Of a DNA stretch of 64,000 nt, positions 35,747 through 45,677 are shown one piece after another. Made by a program: the position numbers and the translations under genes. Origin of the DNA: Myxococcales bacterium (lineage in GTDB: Bacteria > Myxococcota_A > Polyangia > Polyangiales > Polyangiaceae); NCBI GenBank assembly GCA_947473045.1, contig CANJCO010000003.1, forward strand, positions 114,116 to 178,115, read 5' to 3'. Under the pieces are notes generated by a model. It worked only from the letters and a program-made list of their open reading frames with translations, did no database searches and was not told the DNA's origin. Numbering within the stretch: position 1 is the stretch's first letter; each line of letters starts with the position of its first letter.

Positions 35747-35818
35747 TGACCCCAATGGGAATTGAACCCATGTTCCCGACGTGAGAGGCCGGTGTCCTAA
35801 CCGCTAGACGATGGGGCC
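35747..35818 (-). tRNA. tRNA-Glu (anticodon CTC)
   Basis: The 72-nt minus-strand gene folds into a cloverleaf: acceptor GGCCCCA pairs with TGGGGTC (one G-T), discriminator A at 35747, D arm, anticodon stem CCGGC/GTCGG with loop CTCTCAC, and a T arm ATGGG/CCCAT with TTCAATT. The anticodon CTC reads GAG codons. The 3' CCA is not encoded. It follows tRNA-Gln in the same transcript. Confidence 0.95.
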
Positions 35819-35870
35819 GAAGGGCCGAATCGAAATAAGAAGAAGTAGTGAAAAGAAATTATCGAGACAG

Positions 35871-35941
35871 TTGGGGGACTAGGATTCGAACCTAGATAGA
35901 CGGAGTCAGAATCCGTCGTCCTGCCATTAGACGATCCCCCA
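35871..35941 (-). tRNA. tRNA-Gln (anticodon CTG)
   Basis: The 71-nt minus-strand gene has acceptor TGGGGGA pairing with TCCCCCA, anticodon stem ACGGA/TCCGT with loop TTCTGAC, and T arm CTAGG/CCTAG. The anticodon CTG reads CAG. CCA is not encoded. It lies 52 nt upstream of tRNA-Glu and downstream of a clear promoter. Confidence 0.95.
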
Positions 35942-36001
35942 AGGAATCGCTGAGGGTACGTGCAGACGACAACTGGCGTCTGAGCCCGAAGGCGAGGGCG
36001 C

Positions 36002-36029
36002 AACTTAGCCGCATTGCGCTGCGTGTCAA
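36002..36029 (-). promoter_or_regulatory. Promoter of the tRNA-Gln-Glu operon
   Basis: On the minus strand a perfect TTGACA box (36024-36029) is followed after 16 bp by TAAGTT (36002-36007), close to the housekeeping sigma consensus. It lies about 60 nt upstream of the tRNA-Gln 5' end, a normal leader length for tRNA processing. Confidence 0.8.
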
Positions 36030-36102
36030 GCACTTCGCGAGGCCCGCGCCGCGGACCGTGCACGCGCGACCGCGAGCCGTGACGCTGCTTCGGGGTTCGG
36101 CC

Positions 36103-36130
36103 TTGACGAAGCGCGCAGGACGCTTACCTT
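36103..36130 (+). promoter_or_regulatory. groEL promoter
   Basis: TTGACG at 36103-36108 and TACCTT at 36125-36130 are separated by 16 bp, a good housekeeping-sigma match. It directly precedes the CIRCE element and the groEL start. Confidence 0.75.
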
Positions 36131-36141
36131 GCGCCGGCCGC

Positions 36142-37896
<1,755 letters not shown>

Positions 37897-37923
37897 CGAA
37901 GTCTTCGCACCAGCGTTGACCGT

Positions 37924-37960
37924 GGCGAGGGAGTTCGAAAGAGCTCCCTCGCCGCTTTTT
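37924..37960 (+). terminator. groEL intrinsic terminator
   Basis: GGCGAGGGAG (37924-37933) pairs perfectly with CTCCCTCGCC (37944-37953), a 10-bp stem, followed by five U residues (37956-37960). It lies 28 nt past the groEL stop and just before the convergent Cys-rich lipoprotein gene. Confidence 0.9.
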
Positions 37961-37973
37961 GTGCGCCAAACGG

Positions 37974-39098
37974 TCAGCAGCAGCTGTACTGGCCGCAATA
38001 CTGCGCGACTTCGGACACGCATGTGTTGTCCCAGTCGACCGTGCAGCAGTAGCTGTCTTGCGCGCACACATCGGTCACGCACTGGCTACAGCCCGATTTG
38101 AGTTGATTGCCAGTGCTGCCGTCGCACAAGTCGTGGGCGCAAGCGGCCTGGGGCGGGCCGGAGCTGCACACGCAATTGCCTTTGGTGCACTGGGCGCCCG
38201 GGTTGCAAGAAATGCCGCAGTCACCGCAGTTGTTGTTGTCGGTCTGGTGGTCGACGCAGACTCCGCCGCACGACAGTTGCGTGCCCGGACAGCATTCTCC
38301 CGCGTAGCACGTGCCGTTGCATACTTTGCCGCAGCCTCCGCAGTTCGCCGGATCAATGGCCGTATCGACGCAATTGCCCCCGCACTGCGTGGTTCCGCCG
38401 AAGCATCCGATCTGACACGCGACTCCGCCGTCGGCGGGGCTGCACAGCTCACCGTTTTTGCACTTGTTGCCGCACGCTCCGCAGTTGGCGTTGTCGTGCA
38501 TAGCGTCGACACAGTAGTCGCCGGCATCGCCGCCGGCGCACTTGACGAGACCTGCGCCGCAGGTGCTCGTGCATTTGCCTCCGCTGCAGGCGTAGCCGGC
38601 ATCGCACGCGTGGCCGCACGTGCCGCAGTCGACGTCGCTCGTTTGCAGGTCCGCGCAATGACCGTCGGGGCCGCCGCCCGGGCACGTCGCGAACGGCGTT
38701 TGGCACGTCGGCGCGCACTTGCCGCTCGAGCACAGCTCGCCGGTGGGGCATTTGCCGCCGCACGCGCTGCAGTTGTTGTTGTCGGTCTTGACGTCGACGC
38801 AGTCTGCGCCGCACTTGATGGTGCCGCCGCCACAGGTCGTGACGCACGCTCCCTGCTGGCATACCTGGCCGTCGGCGCACTGCGCTCCGCACTTGCCGCA
38901 GTTGGCCTCGTCCTTCTTCAAGTTGAAGCACGCTGCGCCGCACTGCTGGAAGCCTGCCGGACACCCGGTGGGCGGAGGCGGGGAGGCGTCGGGCGTACCT
39001 GCCGGATTCGTCGTGTCGTCCGACGAACACGCGGTGATCGCGCACGCCGCAAGCGTCGCCAAGAACGCGAAAGATCCAACGAATCGATTCGTAATCAT
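37974..39098 (-). CDS. Cys-rich repeat lipoprotein 2
   Basis: This 374-residue lipoprotein (signal ending AITAC) consists of about seven modules of 35-50 residues built on a pattern like D-x-x-N-C-G-x-C-G-x-x-C-x-x-G-x-x-C-x-x-G-x-C, ending in a CCTVDWDNTC cluster. Cysteines are evenly spaced, so each module is probably a small disulfide knot. ATG 39098 overlaps the stop of the upstream similar gene (ATGA). A paralogous pair in one operon with groEL convergent suggests surface or matrix proteins. Such proteins are frequent in Polyangiales, function unknown. Confidence 0.85.
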   Translation of the reverse strand: MITNRFVGSFAFLATLAACAITACSSDDTTNPAGTPDASPPPPTGCPAGFQQCGAACFNLKKDEANCGKCGAQCADGQVCQQGACVTTCGGGTIKCGADCVDVKTDNNNCSACGGKCPTGELCSSGKCAPTCQTPFATCPGGGPDGHCADLQTSDVDCGTCGHACDAGYACSGGKCTSTCGAGLVKCAGGDAGDYCVDAMHDNANCGACGNKCKNGELCSPADGGVACQIGCFGGTTQCGGNCVDTAIDPANCGGCGKVCNGTCYAGECCPGTQLSCGGVCVDHQTDNNNCGDCGISCNPGAQCTKGNCVCSSGPPQAACAHDLCDGSTGNQLKSGCSQCVTDVCAQDSYCCTVDWDNTCVSEVAQYCGQYSCC

Positions 39099-39922
39099 TG
39101 GCATTTTCCGGCTTTGCATGCGGCGCCGCCGTCGCATTCGACGCCGCACCCTCCGCAGTTGTGGCGATCGAGAAGCAGGTCGTTACAGGCACCGTTGCAC
39201 AGGGTCGAGCCCCCGAGGCACGCTACGTCGCAAACCGGCGAGCCGCCGTCGGGCACGGAGCACAGCTCGCCGTCGGCACAGGCTTTACCGCACGCGCCGC
39301 AGTTGTCGCGATCGAACGTCGTGTTGACGCACGTGTCGCCGCCGTCGACGTTGCACACGCTCAGGCCGTTTTGACACGAGACCGTGCAGCTCGACTGCTG
39401 ACACGTGGAGCCGGCTGCGCAAGGTGCCGCGCACGCCCCGCAGTTTCGGTCGTCAGACGTGAGGTCGACGCAGGCATACGGACCTGCATCGGGACCGCAC
39501 GCCTGATAGCCTCCACCGCACGACAGCGCGCACTTTCCCGCGCTGCATACTTCACCGGGCTTGCACTTGTTTCCGCAGGCGCCGCAGTTCGACGGGTCGG
39601 ACTTTACCGCCGCGCAGGATGCGCCGCACAGCAACGCGCCGCCGCTGCAACCCAGTACGCACGCGCCCGCGGTGCAGTGCTCGCCGTCTTTGCAGCCGTG
39701 GCCGCACGCGCCGCAGTTGGAGTTGTCGCGCGCGGGGTCTGCGCACAAGTTGCTGCACACGAGAAACGGCGCCGCACAGGGCGCGGTGGCGTCGTTGCTC
39801 GCCGGAATTGCCGAGTCGGGCACGTCGGCCACGGGGGCTGTGGCGCACGAGGCGAGGGCGGCTGACGCAGCGCCGAGGCATGCGGCGGCAAACGCCGCGA
39901 TTATTGGGGTTCGGACGCTCAT
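39095..39922 (-). CDS. Cys-rich repeat lipoprotein 1
   Basis: A 275-residue lipoprotein (signal ending ALASC) with about five modules of the same Cys-rich type as its downstream neighbour: DNSNCGACGHGCKDG, DPSNCGACGNKCKPG, DDRNCGACAAPC, DRDNCGACGKACADG and DRHNCGGCGVEC. ATG 39922 fits the signal; the longer frame to 40135 is unlikely. The stop overlaps the next start by 4 nt, so the two proteins should be made together. They look like products of a gene duplication with different module number. Confidence 0.85.
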   Translation of the reverse strand: MSVRTPIIAAFAAACLGAASAALASCATAPVADVPDSAIPASNDATAPCAAPFLVCSNLCADPARDNSNCGACGHGCKDGEHCTAGACVLGCSGGALLCGASCAAVKSDPSNCGACGNKCKPGEVCSAGKCALSCGGGYQACGPDAGPYACVDLTSDDRNCGACAAPCAAGSTCQQSSCTVSCQNGLSVCNVDGGDTCVNTTFDRDNCGACGKACADGELCSVPDGGSPVCDVACLGGSTLCNGACNDLLLDRHNCGGCGVECDGGAACKAGKCQ

Positions 39923-40054
39923 CGGGCCGTCAGCGCTAACACAGTTGGGCCCATCGGCCCAGTGTGGCACTTTTTGACTTGAGCCGAATGCGCAAGCTAA
40001 GCTGAATTTTCTGCGGAGTTCGCGCCCTTGCGACCTCGCGTTCGAAAGCCCCCG

Positions 40055-40690
40055 ATGACCGACATCACAGCCAGCTTTGGTCGGCAATTTCGGGCCGGCG
40101 AAGTTCTCTTTCGAGAGGGCGAGCGCGGCGCGCAAATGTTTGTCATCCAGAGCGGCGCCGTCGTTGTCAGCAAGCGAACGCCCACCGGCGAGCGCCCCAT
40201 CGCAACGCTGCGCAAGGGCGAGTTCGTGGGCGAAATGGCCATCTTGAACAACAAACCCCGCAGCGCCAGCGCGACGGCGCTCGAAGACGGCGCCTGTGTG
40301 GTCATCGACGCGAAGACCCTCGAGGTGATGATCTCGAAGAACGCCGAGATCGCGCTGCGGCTAATCAAGAAGCTCGCGGCCCGTCTCGACGCTACCGACG
40401 CATTCGTACAGATCCTCTTGCAGCCCGATCCGCACGCCCGCGTGCTCCTCGGCTTGAAGCGGCGCGCCGAAGCCGCGCCGACCGGCGAGCCCCTGCACAT
40501 CGAATCAGCAGAGTTCGCGAGCGAAGTCGGAAGCCCGCCCGAGGTCGTAGGCGACGTGCTGCGTCGACTCGCCCGCGCAGGAATCGAGTTGGAAGATAAC
40601 GGTCACGACGGGTTCGTCATCGCTGACTGCCCAGGCTTGATCGACCTGCTCGCGTCGCTTGACGAAGCGCAAGCCAAGGAGCTGAGCTGA
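40055..40690 (+). CDS. Cyclic-nucleotide-binding regulator (Crp-like)
   Basis: This 211-residue protein has an N-terminal cNMP-binding domain (FGRQFRAGEVLFREGERGAQMFVIQSGAVVV, GEFVGEMAILNNKPRSASATALED) and a C-terminal region with a possible winged helix (ASEVGSPPEVVGDVLRRLARAGI). The phosphate-binding cassette GEMAxx-xxPRSASA carries the Arg that contacts cyclic nucleotide, so binding is likely. The C-terminal half is not a standard Crp HTH. Its stop TGA shares bases with the ATG of the phosphodiesterase gene (TGATG). ATG 40055 starts the cNMP domain. Confidence 0.8.
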   Translation: MTDITASFGRQFRAGEVLFREGERGAQMFVIQSGAVVVSKRTPTGERPIATLRKGEFVGEMAILNNKPRSASATALEDGACVVIDAKTLEVMISKNAEIALRLIKKLAARLDATDAFVQILLQPDPHARVLLGLKRRAEAAPTGEPLHIESAEFASEVGSPPEVVGDVLRRLARAGIELEDNGHDGFVIADCPGLIDLLASLDEAQAKELS

Positions 40691-41457
40691 TGGATCTCAA
40701 GGTCATCGGCTGCCACGGCGGCGAGACGCCGCGGCATCGCACCAGCGCGTTCGTGATCGACGACAGGCTCGCGGTTGACGCCGGCTCGCTCACCAGCGGC
40801 ATGGAGCTTCGCGCCCAGTGCGCGCTCGAAGCGTGCCTCATCAGCCACGCACACCTCGATCATATTCGCGATCTGGCGACGATCGCCGACAACAGGGCGC
40901 AAAACGGCTGCCGCCCGCTGCTCGTCGCAGGCACGAAACAGACGATCGCCATTCTGAAGAAGCACTTCTTCAACAACCTGCTCTGGCCTGATTTTACGCG
41001 CATTCCGAGCGCCGAAAAGCCGACCATTTCGTACGTCGTGCTCAAGCCCGAAGTGCCCACGGTCATCGCCGGATACACGGTTCGGTCAATCTTGGTCAGT
41101 CACACCATCGAGTGCGGGGCGTTCGTCATCGAAGGCAAGGGCGGCAGCATCGCGTACAGCGGAGACACGGGCCCCACGGAGCGGCTGTGGGAGGTACTCA
41201 ACGACCTGCCGCCCATCAAGGCCATGCTCATGGAAGTGAGTTTTCCGAACGCCGAGCACGCGCTGGCAAGGGCGAGCGGTCACCATACGCCTGAGACGCT
41301 CGCGGCGGACCTCAAGAAGTACAAGTACTCGAAAGAGCTTCCGACGCTGCTCTATCATATCAAGCCCGTATTCGAGGCGAAGGTGGAGCGCGAGTGTGCC
41401 CGCATCAAGGGCGCCAACCTCACCGTGCTGCGTCTGGGCGACCAGTTCTTGCTCTAG
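40690..41457 (+). CDS. Class II 3',5'-cyclic nucleotide phosphodiesterase-like metallo-beta-lactamase fold protein
   Basis: A 255-residue enzyme resembling class II cAMP phosphodiesterases. Seen: GCHGGETPRHRTSAFVIDD, the metal motif ISHAHLDHIRDLA, SHTIECGAFVIEG, IAYSGDTGPTERLWE with the bridging Asp, and LLYHIKPVFEAKVE near the end. These residues bind two metals and hydrolyse the cyclic phosphate. It starts within the stop of the cNMP-binding gene, so sensor and degrading enzyme are made in one operon. The TAG stop is also the first base of the hairpin repeat at 41455. Confidence 0.85.
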   Translation: MDLKVIGCHGGETPRHRTSAFVIDDRLAVDAGSLTSGMELRAQCALEACLISHAHLDHIRDLATIADNRAQNGCRPLLVAGTKQTIAILKKHFFNNLLWPDFTRIPSAEKPTISYVVLKPEVPTVIAGYTVRSILVSHTIECGAFVIEGKGGSIAYSGDTGPTERLWEVLNDLPPIKAMLMEVSFPNAEHALARASGHHTPETLAADLKKYKYSKELPTLLYHIKPVFEAKVERECARIKGANLTVLRLGDQFLL

Positions 41458-41600
41458 CAGGCCGCTCAAGAACGCCCTGCTAGCCGTTCATCTCGCGGAC
41501 GGCACCTCCCCGACCGGAAGAACGCGGTTTTTCGCGGGCCCCCACCCGACGCGATTCGCTTCGCGAATCACTGGCAGGGTGTCGTTCGAGCACCGTGCTA
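41455..41600 (-). repeat. Dispersed hairpin repeat, copy 1
   Basis: This 146-bp element, read on the minus strand, aligns end to end with 63854-64000 on the plus strand at roughly 80% identity by eye. It begins with TAGCAGGCCG and ends with GTGCTA. It contains the stems GATTCGC/GCGAATC (with loop TTC) and GCAGGGTGT/GCACCGTGC, and one terminal stem TAGCAGG/CCTGCTA. Its first bases on the plus strand are the TAG stop of the phosphodiesterase gene. It carries no gene. Confidence 0.8.
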
Positions 41601-41639
41601 GCGGGGACGCGCCCAACATTTAGGGCTTGCGCACGAAGC

Positions 41640-41662
41640 GCGAAGGACACAAAACCCTTCGC
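41640..41662 (+). other. Inverted repeat upstream of the HelD-type gene
   Basis: GCGAAGG (41640-41646) and CCTTCGC (41656-41662) form a 7-bp stem with a 9-nt loop, ending 2 nt before the GTG start of the helicase gene. It includes the only purine-rich sequence that could serve as a ribosome-binding site, so it could reduce translation. Confidence 0.35.
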
Positions 41663-41664
41663 CC

Positions 41665-43986
41665 GTGCAATCAGCCCCCAATCACGAACAACCCATCGTC
41701 CGCGGCCTCGAAGGCGACGCCGAGGGCACGCGCATCGTTCAGGAAGAGCTGCGTCTGCTCGACGTGGTGCATCGTGCGCTCGCGGCTGCGCGTGCCTCGG
41801 CATCCGCCTCGGTTGCGACTCAGGACGACGTGCGCCTGCTCGAGTTGCGCGACGACGTCTCGGTAGCCAAGCCCGAAGACCTCCCGGCGCTGTTCGAACA
41901 GATGCACACGCTCGGGGCGCTGCGCGCGCAACGCGGCAAGAGCGTCGCCGGAACCATCGACCCGAGCAGCCCCTATTTTGGGCACATGCGCCTCGTCGAA
42001 GACGGCAGGCGGCGCGACGTTCTGGTGGGTTCGCGCTCCTATCTCGACTCCAACGCCGGCGTTCGGATCGTCGATTGGCGACACGCGCCGGTGAGCCGGA
42101 TTTTCTACCGCTACCAGGAAGGCGACGACTACGAGGAGACCCTGGGCGACCGGCTCGTCGAGGGCGAAGTCACGGCTCGCCGTACGGTCGCGATCGTGGC
42201 CGGAAAACTCTCGCGGGTCTCATCGCCGCAAGGCACGTTCGCCCGAACGACCGATGGCAGCTGGGCGCGCGTCGAGAGCCATGTCGCTCGACTTTCTTCT
42301 GAAAAGAAAACCAAGCCGCAGCTCGAGCAGGCCAGCTCCCGCACCGACAAGCATCTGCCCGCCATCGCGTCCATGCTCGACTCCGCGCAGTTCGACCTGA
42401 TCGCGAAGGCCAGCTCGGGGCTCGTCGTCATTCAAGGGTCGGCCGGCAGCGGCAAGACCACGGTCGGTCTCCACCGCGCCGCCTATCTCGCGTTCGCCGA
42501 CTCCCGCCGCTTCCGGCCCGAGCGCATGCTCGTGGTCGTGCCGCACGATGCGCTACGGCACTTCGTCGGTCGGGTGCTTCCTGACCTCGGAGTCGAAGGC
42601 GTTGGTGTCACCACCTTCGCCCGATTTGCCAAGCGCGCGATCGTCGACCTGTTTCCGCGACAGCCGTCCCACCTCAGCGACGAAACCCCGGCGGTCGTAT
42701 CGCGCGCAAAAAGTCACGCCGTCATGCTCGGCGCCATGATCGAGCTCCGCGACGAAATCACGCGCGAACTCGACGACCAGCTCACCCGCGGAATGGCCCG
42801 CTGGCCAAGCGGCGAACTCGCAGTGGCCGCGTGGCGCGCATTTGCCGAAATCGAAGCACCGGACGCGCGCGTCTCCGCACTCGCGAGCTGGCTGGCCGGT
42901 AAACGCAAGCTCGCGAACGTCAACGCGTCCGCGCTGCCCGAAGTCACCCGAAGCGCGCTCGAAAAGCTGGGCCACGAGATGCGGCACAAGTCGCGCGGAG
43001 TGCTCGCTGCCTGGGACGAGTTGCTGACGTCGCGGGTGCGCCTCGGCCGCGCATTCGCTGGCCAAAAAGGGTTTGGCTCCGGCCAGCTCGACCAGGTTCA
43101 CGAGTGGTGCGTCCGGCAGGCGCGTGTGCGCGGGGAGGGCGATCGCGACGGCGAGCACCCGTCGCTCGACGTCGAGGACCACGCCATCCTCCTGCGCCTC
43201 TTTCAGCTCCTGCGCGGTCCCATCGTCGACGCGGCCGGCGTGCCGTATCGCTACGCTCACATCTTCATCGACGAAGTTCAGGACTCGTCGCCGATCGAGC
43301 TGCGAATTTTGCTCGGCCTCGCCGACAACGACAAGAGCATCACGCTGGCGGGCGACATGGCGCAGCGCATGCTCGAAGACGACGACGAGACGCGTGGCGA
43401 ATTTCAGTGGGAAGACTTGCTCGCGGAGCTCGGCGAGGTGGCCACCATCGAGCCGCTCAAAGTCAGCTACCGATCCACCGCAGAAATTACTCGATTCGCC
43501 CGCGAAGTTCTCGGTCCGTTCGCCCACGAAGCCGAGCCGATCGCGACGCGCCACGGTCCGCCCGTTGAGCTCTTTGGCTACGGTTCGGCTGGCGAAGCCG
43601 TCGCATTTCTTGCAGACGCACTCAAGCAACTTTCGCGCGATGATCCGCACGCGAACGTGGCGTTGGTCGCGCGCTTCGGGCCGCAAGCCGACGTGTATTA
43701 CGAGGGCCTGTCGCGCGCCGAGGTCCCGAACATGCGCAGGGTCGCCAAGCAGGACTTCACCTGGGAGCCCGGCTTCGACGTGACCGACGTGCGCCAAACC
43801 AAGGGCCTCGAGTTCGACGAAGTCATTCTAATCGAGACCAGCGCAGCGTCGTATCCAGACACGCCGCAGGCTCGTCATGCGCTCTACGTGGGGGCCACCC
43901 GCGCCGCCCACCAGCTCTGGTGCGTCGCTAGCGAAACGCCGTCGCGCGTCATCAGCTCGGCCATCGCGGCGATCGCCGGCAGCTAG
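41665..43986 (+). CDS. HelD-like UvrD-family ATPase
   Basis: This 773-residue superfamily 1 ATPase resembles HelD, which in Gram-positive bacteria displaces stalled RNA polymerase from DNA. Support: an N-terminal coiled region, SSPYFGHMRLVEDG and IVDWRHAPVSRIFYR as seen in HelD-like proteins, the Walker A QGSAGSGKTT at about 257-266, IFIDEVQDSS (Walker B), LAGDMAQRM (motif III), QTKGLEFDEVIL (motif V) and LYVGATRAAHQL (motif VI). GTG 41665 is the first start and lies close to a small inverted repeat. Other UvrD/Rep-type roles in DNA repair cannot be excluded. Confidence 0.82.
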   Translation: MQSAPNHEQPIVRGLEGDAEGTRIVQEELRLLDVVHRALAAARASASASVATQDDVRLLELRDDVSVAKPEDLPALFEQMHTLGALRAQRGKSVAGTIDPSSPYFGHMRLVEDGRRRDVLVGSRSYLDSNAGVRIVDWRHAPVSRIFYRYQEGDDYEETLGDRLVEGEVTARRTVAIVAGKLSRVSSPQGTFARTTDGSWARVESHVARLSSEKKTKPQLEQASSRTDKHLPAIASMLDSAQFDLIAKASSGLVVIQGSAGSGKTTVGLHRAAYLAFADSRRFRPERMLVVVPHDALRHFVGRVLPDLGVEGVGVTTFARFAKRAIVDLFPRQPSHLSDETPAVVSRAKSHAVMLGAMIELRDEITRELDDQLTRGMARWPSGELAVAAWRAFAEIEAPDARVSALASWLAGKRKLANVNASALPEVTRSALEKLGHEMRHKSRGVLAAWDELLTSRVRLGRAFAGQKGFGSGQLDQVHEWCVRQARVRGEGDRDGEHPSLDVEDHAILLRLFQLLRGPIVDAAGVPYRYAHIFIDEVQDSSPIELRILLGLADNDKSITLAGDMAQRMLEDDDETRGEFQWEDLLAELGEVATIEPLKVSYRSTAEITRFAREVLGPFAHEAEPIATRHGPPVELFGYGSAGEAVAFLADALKQLSRDDPHANVALVARFGPQADVYYEGLSRAEVPNMRRVAKQDFTWEPGFDVTDVRQTKGLEFDEVILIETSAASYPDTPQARHALYVGATRAAHQLWCVASETPSRVISSAIAAIAGS

Positions 43987-44399
43987 TCACCGGCCAGTCG
44001 GCCCAGGAGATCACTGGCAGCCAGTCGCGCGCGAGCTGGGCCGCGAGATCAGGCAGCAGCCGGTCGGCCGCCAGCTCTCCATTGTCGCGCTCGCCGGTAG
44101 CCGCTCGGCCGCCGGCGTTGCGCTGTCGAGAGCTCCCGCAGCGAGTCGCCGGGCAGTCGGCCCGGGAGACCGGCCCCAACGGCCCCCCACGTTCGCTTTG
44201 CCTCTTAGTTTACATAATGCATCTTATGCGCGATTTTTAACGGGGCAAAACAGGGGGTATTTGCCGGATCCTGCAGCGCGCTCGTTTCAAGCGATCGAGC
44301 GGCGGCACGCGCGCGCCCGGGCGATCGGACGCGTAGCCGCACCCGTCTCGCCACGACCGCTGAGGCCGCAGCGTCAGGTCTCACGCAATGCGACGGACG
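43987..44399. other. Intergenic region with degenerate repeats and an AT-rich island
   Basis: 413 bases between the helicase stop and the 3' end of the BamB-like gene. The first 185 bases are GC-rich with imperfect repeats of CAGTCGGCCC-(A/G)-GGAGA (43995 and 44154) and related AGCCAGTCG-type units. Bases 44203-44240 are AT-rich and hold the dyad CATAA/TTATG (44213-44217, 44224-44228). A GGCAAA/TTTGCC pair (44244-44249, 44260-44265) follows. No gene or RNA was recognised; it could hold terminators for both converging genes. Confidence 0.55.
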
Positions 44400-45677
44400 C
44401 TACAGGCGCTTGCCCAGCGGCGCGTCGATCGCGATGCCGTACAGCACGCCGCCGTTCGACAACGCGAACACGCGATTGCCGTACGCCGCCGGCGTCGCGA
44501 CGAAGCCGGTGCCGCTGTCGATCGCGTCGATAACTCTTCCGTTGTCGGGCGCCATGAGAAACAGCCCGAAGCGACTGGTCCCAAACACGAGCGCGCCAGC
44601 CACGATTGCCGGCGCCGTGATGCCACCATCCGGAAGCGGCTTGCGCCAAACTTGCTTGCCGTTCGCCGGATCCATCGCCCACAGACCCGTCTGCGCGCTC
44701 GAAGCAAAGAGCATGCGCTTCTCTGGTTGCGCGGGCCCGTCGCGGTCAGGGCCTTTCGGGTGCGGCGCGTGCGCGGGCTGCGTCCAGTAGACCAGATCGG
44801 TAACGCCAAGCGCTTTGTCGTTGCTCCACACGCGTGCGCCGGTCTCGGCGTCGAGCGCGTAGACTCCGCCCGCGTAGCTGGCTACGAAGACAACGCGGCC
44901 GGTGCCGGGCACGTCGGCGACGACGGGCGTTGTGTCCACGTCCAGGTAGCGCTGTTCCTGTCCGCCGGAGTGCTGCTCAGCGTCTGCTGCGAGATCGACA
45001 GGAGCCCAGCGCTCAGAACCGTCGCGCAAATCGTAGGCGCCAACGTGGCCGTCGGAATATGCAAAATACACCTTTCCGCGGTCGATCGTCGGCCCCGCGT
45101 AACCCGCGAGTTCCATGCCTGCGGCCGGCGGGCGACGCGCTTGCCAAAGGAGCTTGCCGGTGCGGCGATCGATGCTGAAGAGCTGATCGGAGGCGTTCGC
45201 AAACACGAGCGACTCGCCGTCGATCAGCGGCTTTTTTGCGACCTCGGAGCCCGTGTCAAAGCGCCAGACGAGCGTGCCATCCGCAGCGCGAAGCGCGTAC
45301 AGACCGCCGTCGTTCGAACCGAAGAAGACCACGTCGAGCTCGCGGTCGTACGTGGGTTCAGACTGCACCATGCCTGCCGTCTCGAACCGCCAGATCGTGC
45401 TCAGATTCGAGCTTCGCAGCGCGTAGAGGCCATGGTCGGAGCTGCCGACGAACACACGATTTCGAACGGCATCGAGCTCGGGCCGCCCGCGCTCGTAGCC
45501 CTCGCCCGTTTGCTTGGCCTCGGAGGTGAGCTTGCGCCGGGCGAACACGCTTAGATCACCGCTCGAACGCGCGAACCACGCAGGTACTTCGGGGTTGACC
45601 CGATCGCCCATTTTTTCAGTCGTGGCGCACGCCGTGAGGAGCGACGCGGCCACCAGCGCGACGCGCCGCAGCGTCAT
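44400..45677 (-). CDS. PQQ-type beta-propeller lipoprotein, BamB-like
   Basis: A 425-residue lipoprotein (signal ending LLTAC) with repeated propeller blades: VFVGSSDHGLYALRSSNLSTIWRF, VFFGSNDGGLYALRAADGTLVWRF, LFSIDRRTGKLLWQ and VYALDAETGARVW. This pattern is that of PQQ-like eight-bladed propellers such as BamB, a lipoprotein of the outer-membrane protein assembly complex. It overlaps the YfgM-like gene by 4 nt (45674-45677), the same pairing seen in gamma-proteobacteria (yfgM-bamB), which supports a BAM role. Many PQQ proteins have other jobs. Confidence 0.75.
   Translation of the reverse strand: MTLRRVALVAASLLTACATTEKMGDRVNPEVPAWFARSSGDLSVFARRKLTSEAKQTGEGYERGRPELDAVRNRVFVGSSDHGLYALRSSNLSTIWRFETAGMVQSEPTYDRELDVVFFGSNDGGLYALRAADGTLVWRFDTGSEVAKKPLIDGESLVFANASDQLFSIDRRTGKLLWQARRPPAAGMELAGYAGPTIDRGKVYFAYSDGHVGAYDLRDGSERWAPVDLAADAEQHSGGQEQRYLDVDTTPVVADVPGTGRVVFVASYAGGVYALDAETGARVWSNDKALGVTDLVYWTQPAHAPHPKGPDRDGPAQPEKRMLFASSAQTGLWAMDPANGKQVWRKPLPDGGITAPAIVAGALVFGTSRFGLFLMAPDNGRVIDAIDSGTGFVATPAAYGNRVFALSNGGVLYGIAIDAPLGKRL

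Noticed and set aside
37959..39374. 471-residue plus-strand open frame antisense to the Cys-rich genes
   Set aside because: Ala/Val-rich shadow of the repeated Cys codons; no start signal or motif.
42553..43797. 414-residue minus-strand open frame antisense to the HelD-type gene
   Set aside because: Mirror frame of conserved helicase motifs; no function or start signal.
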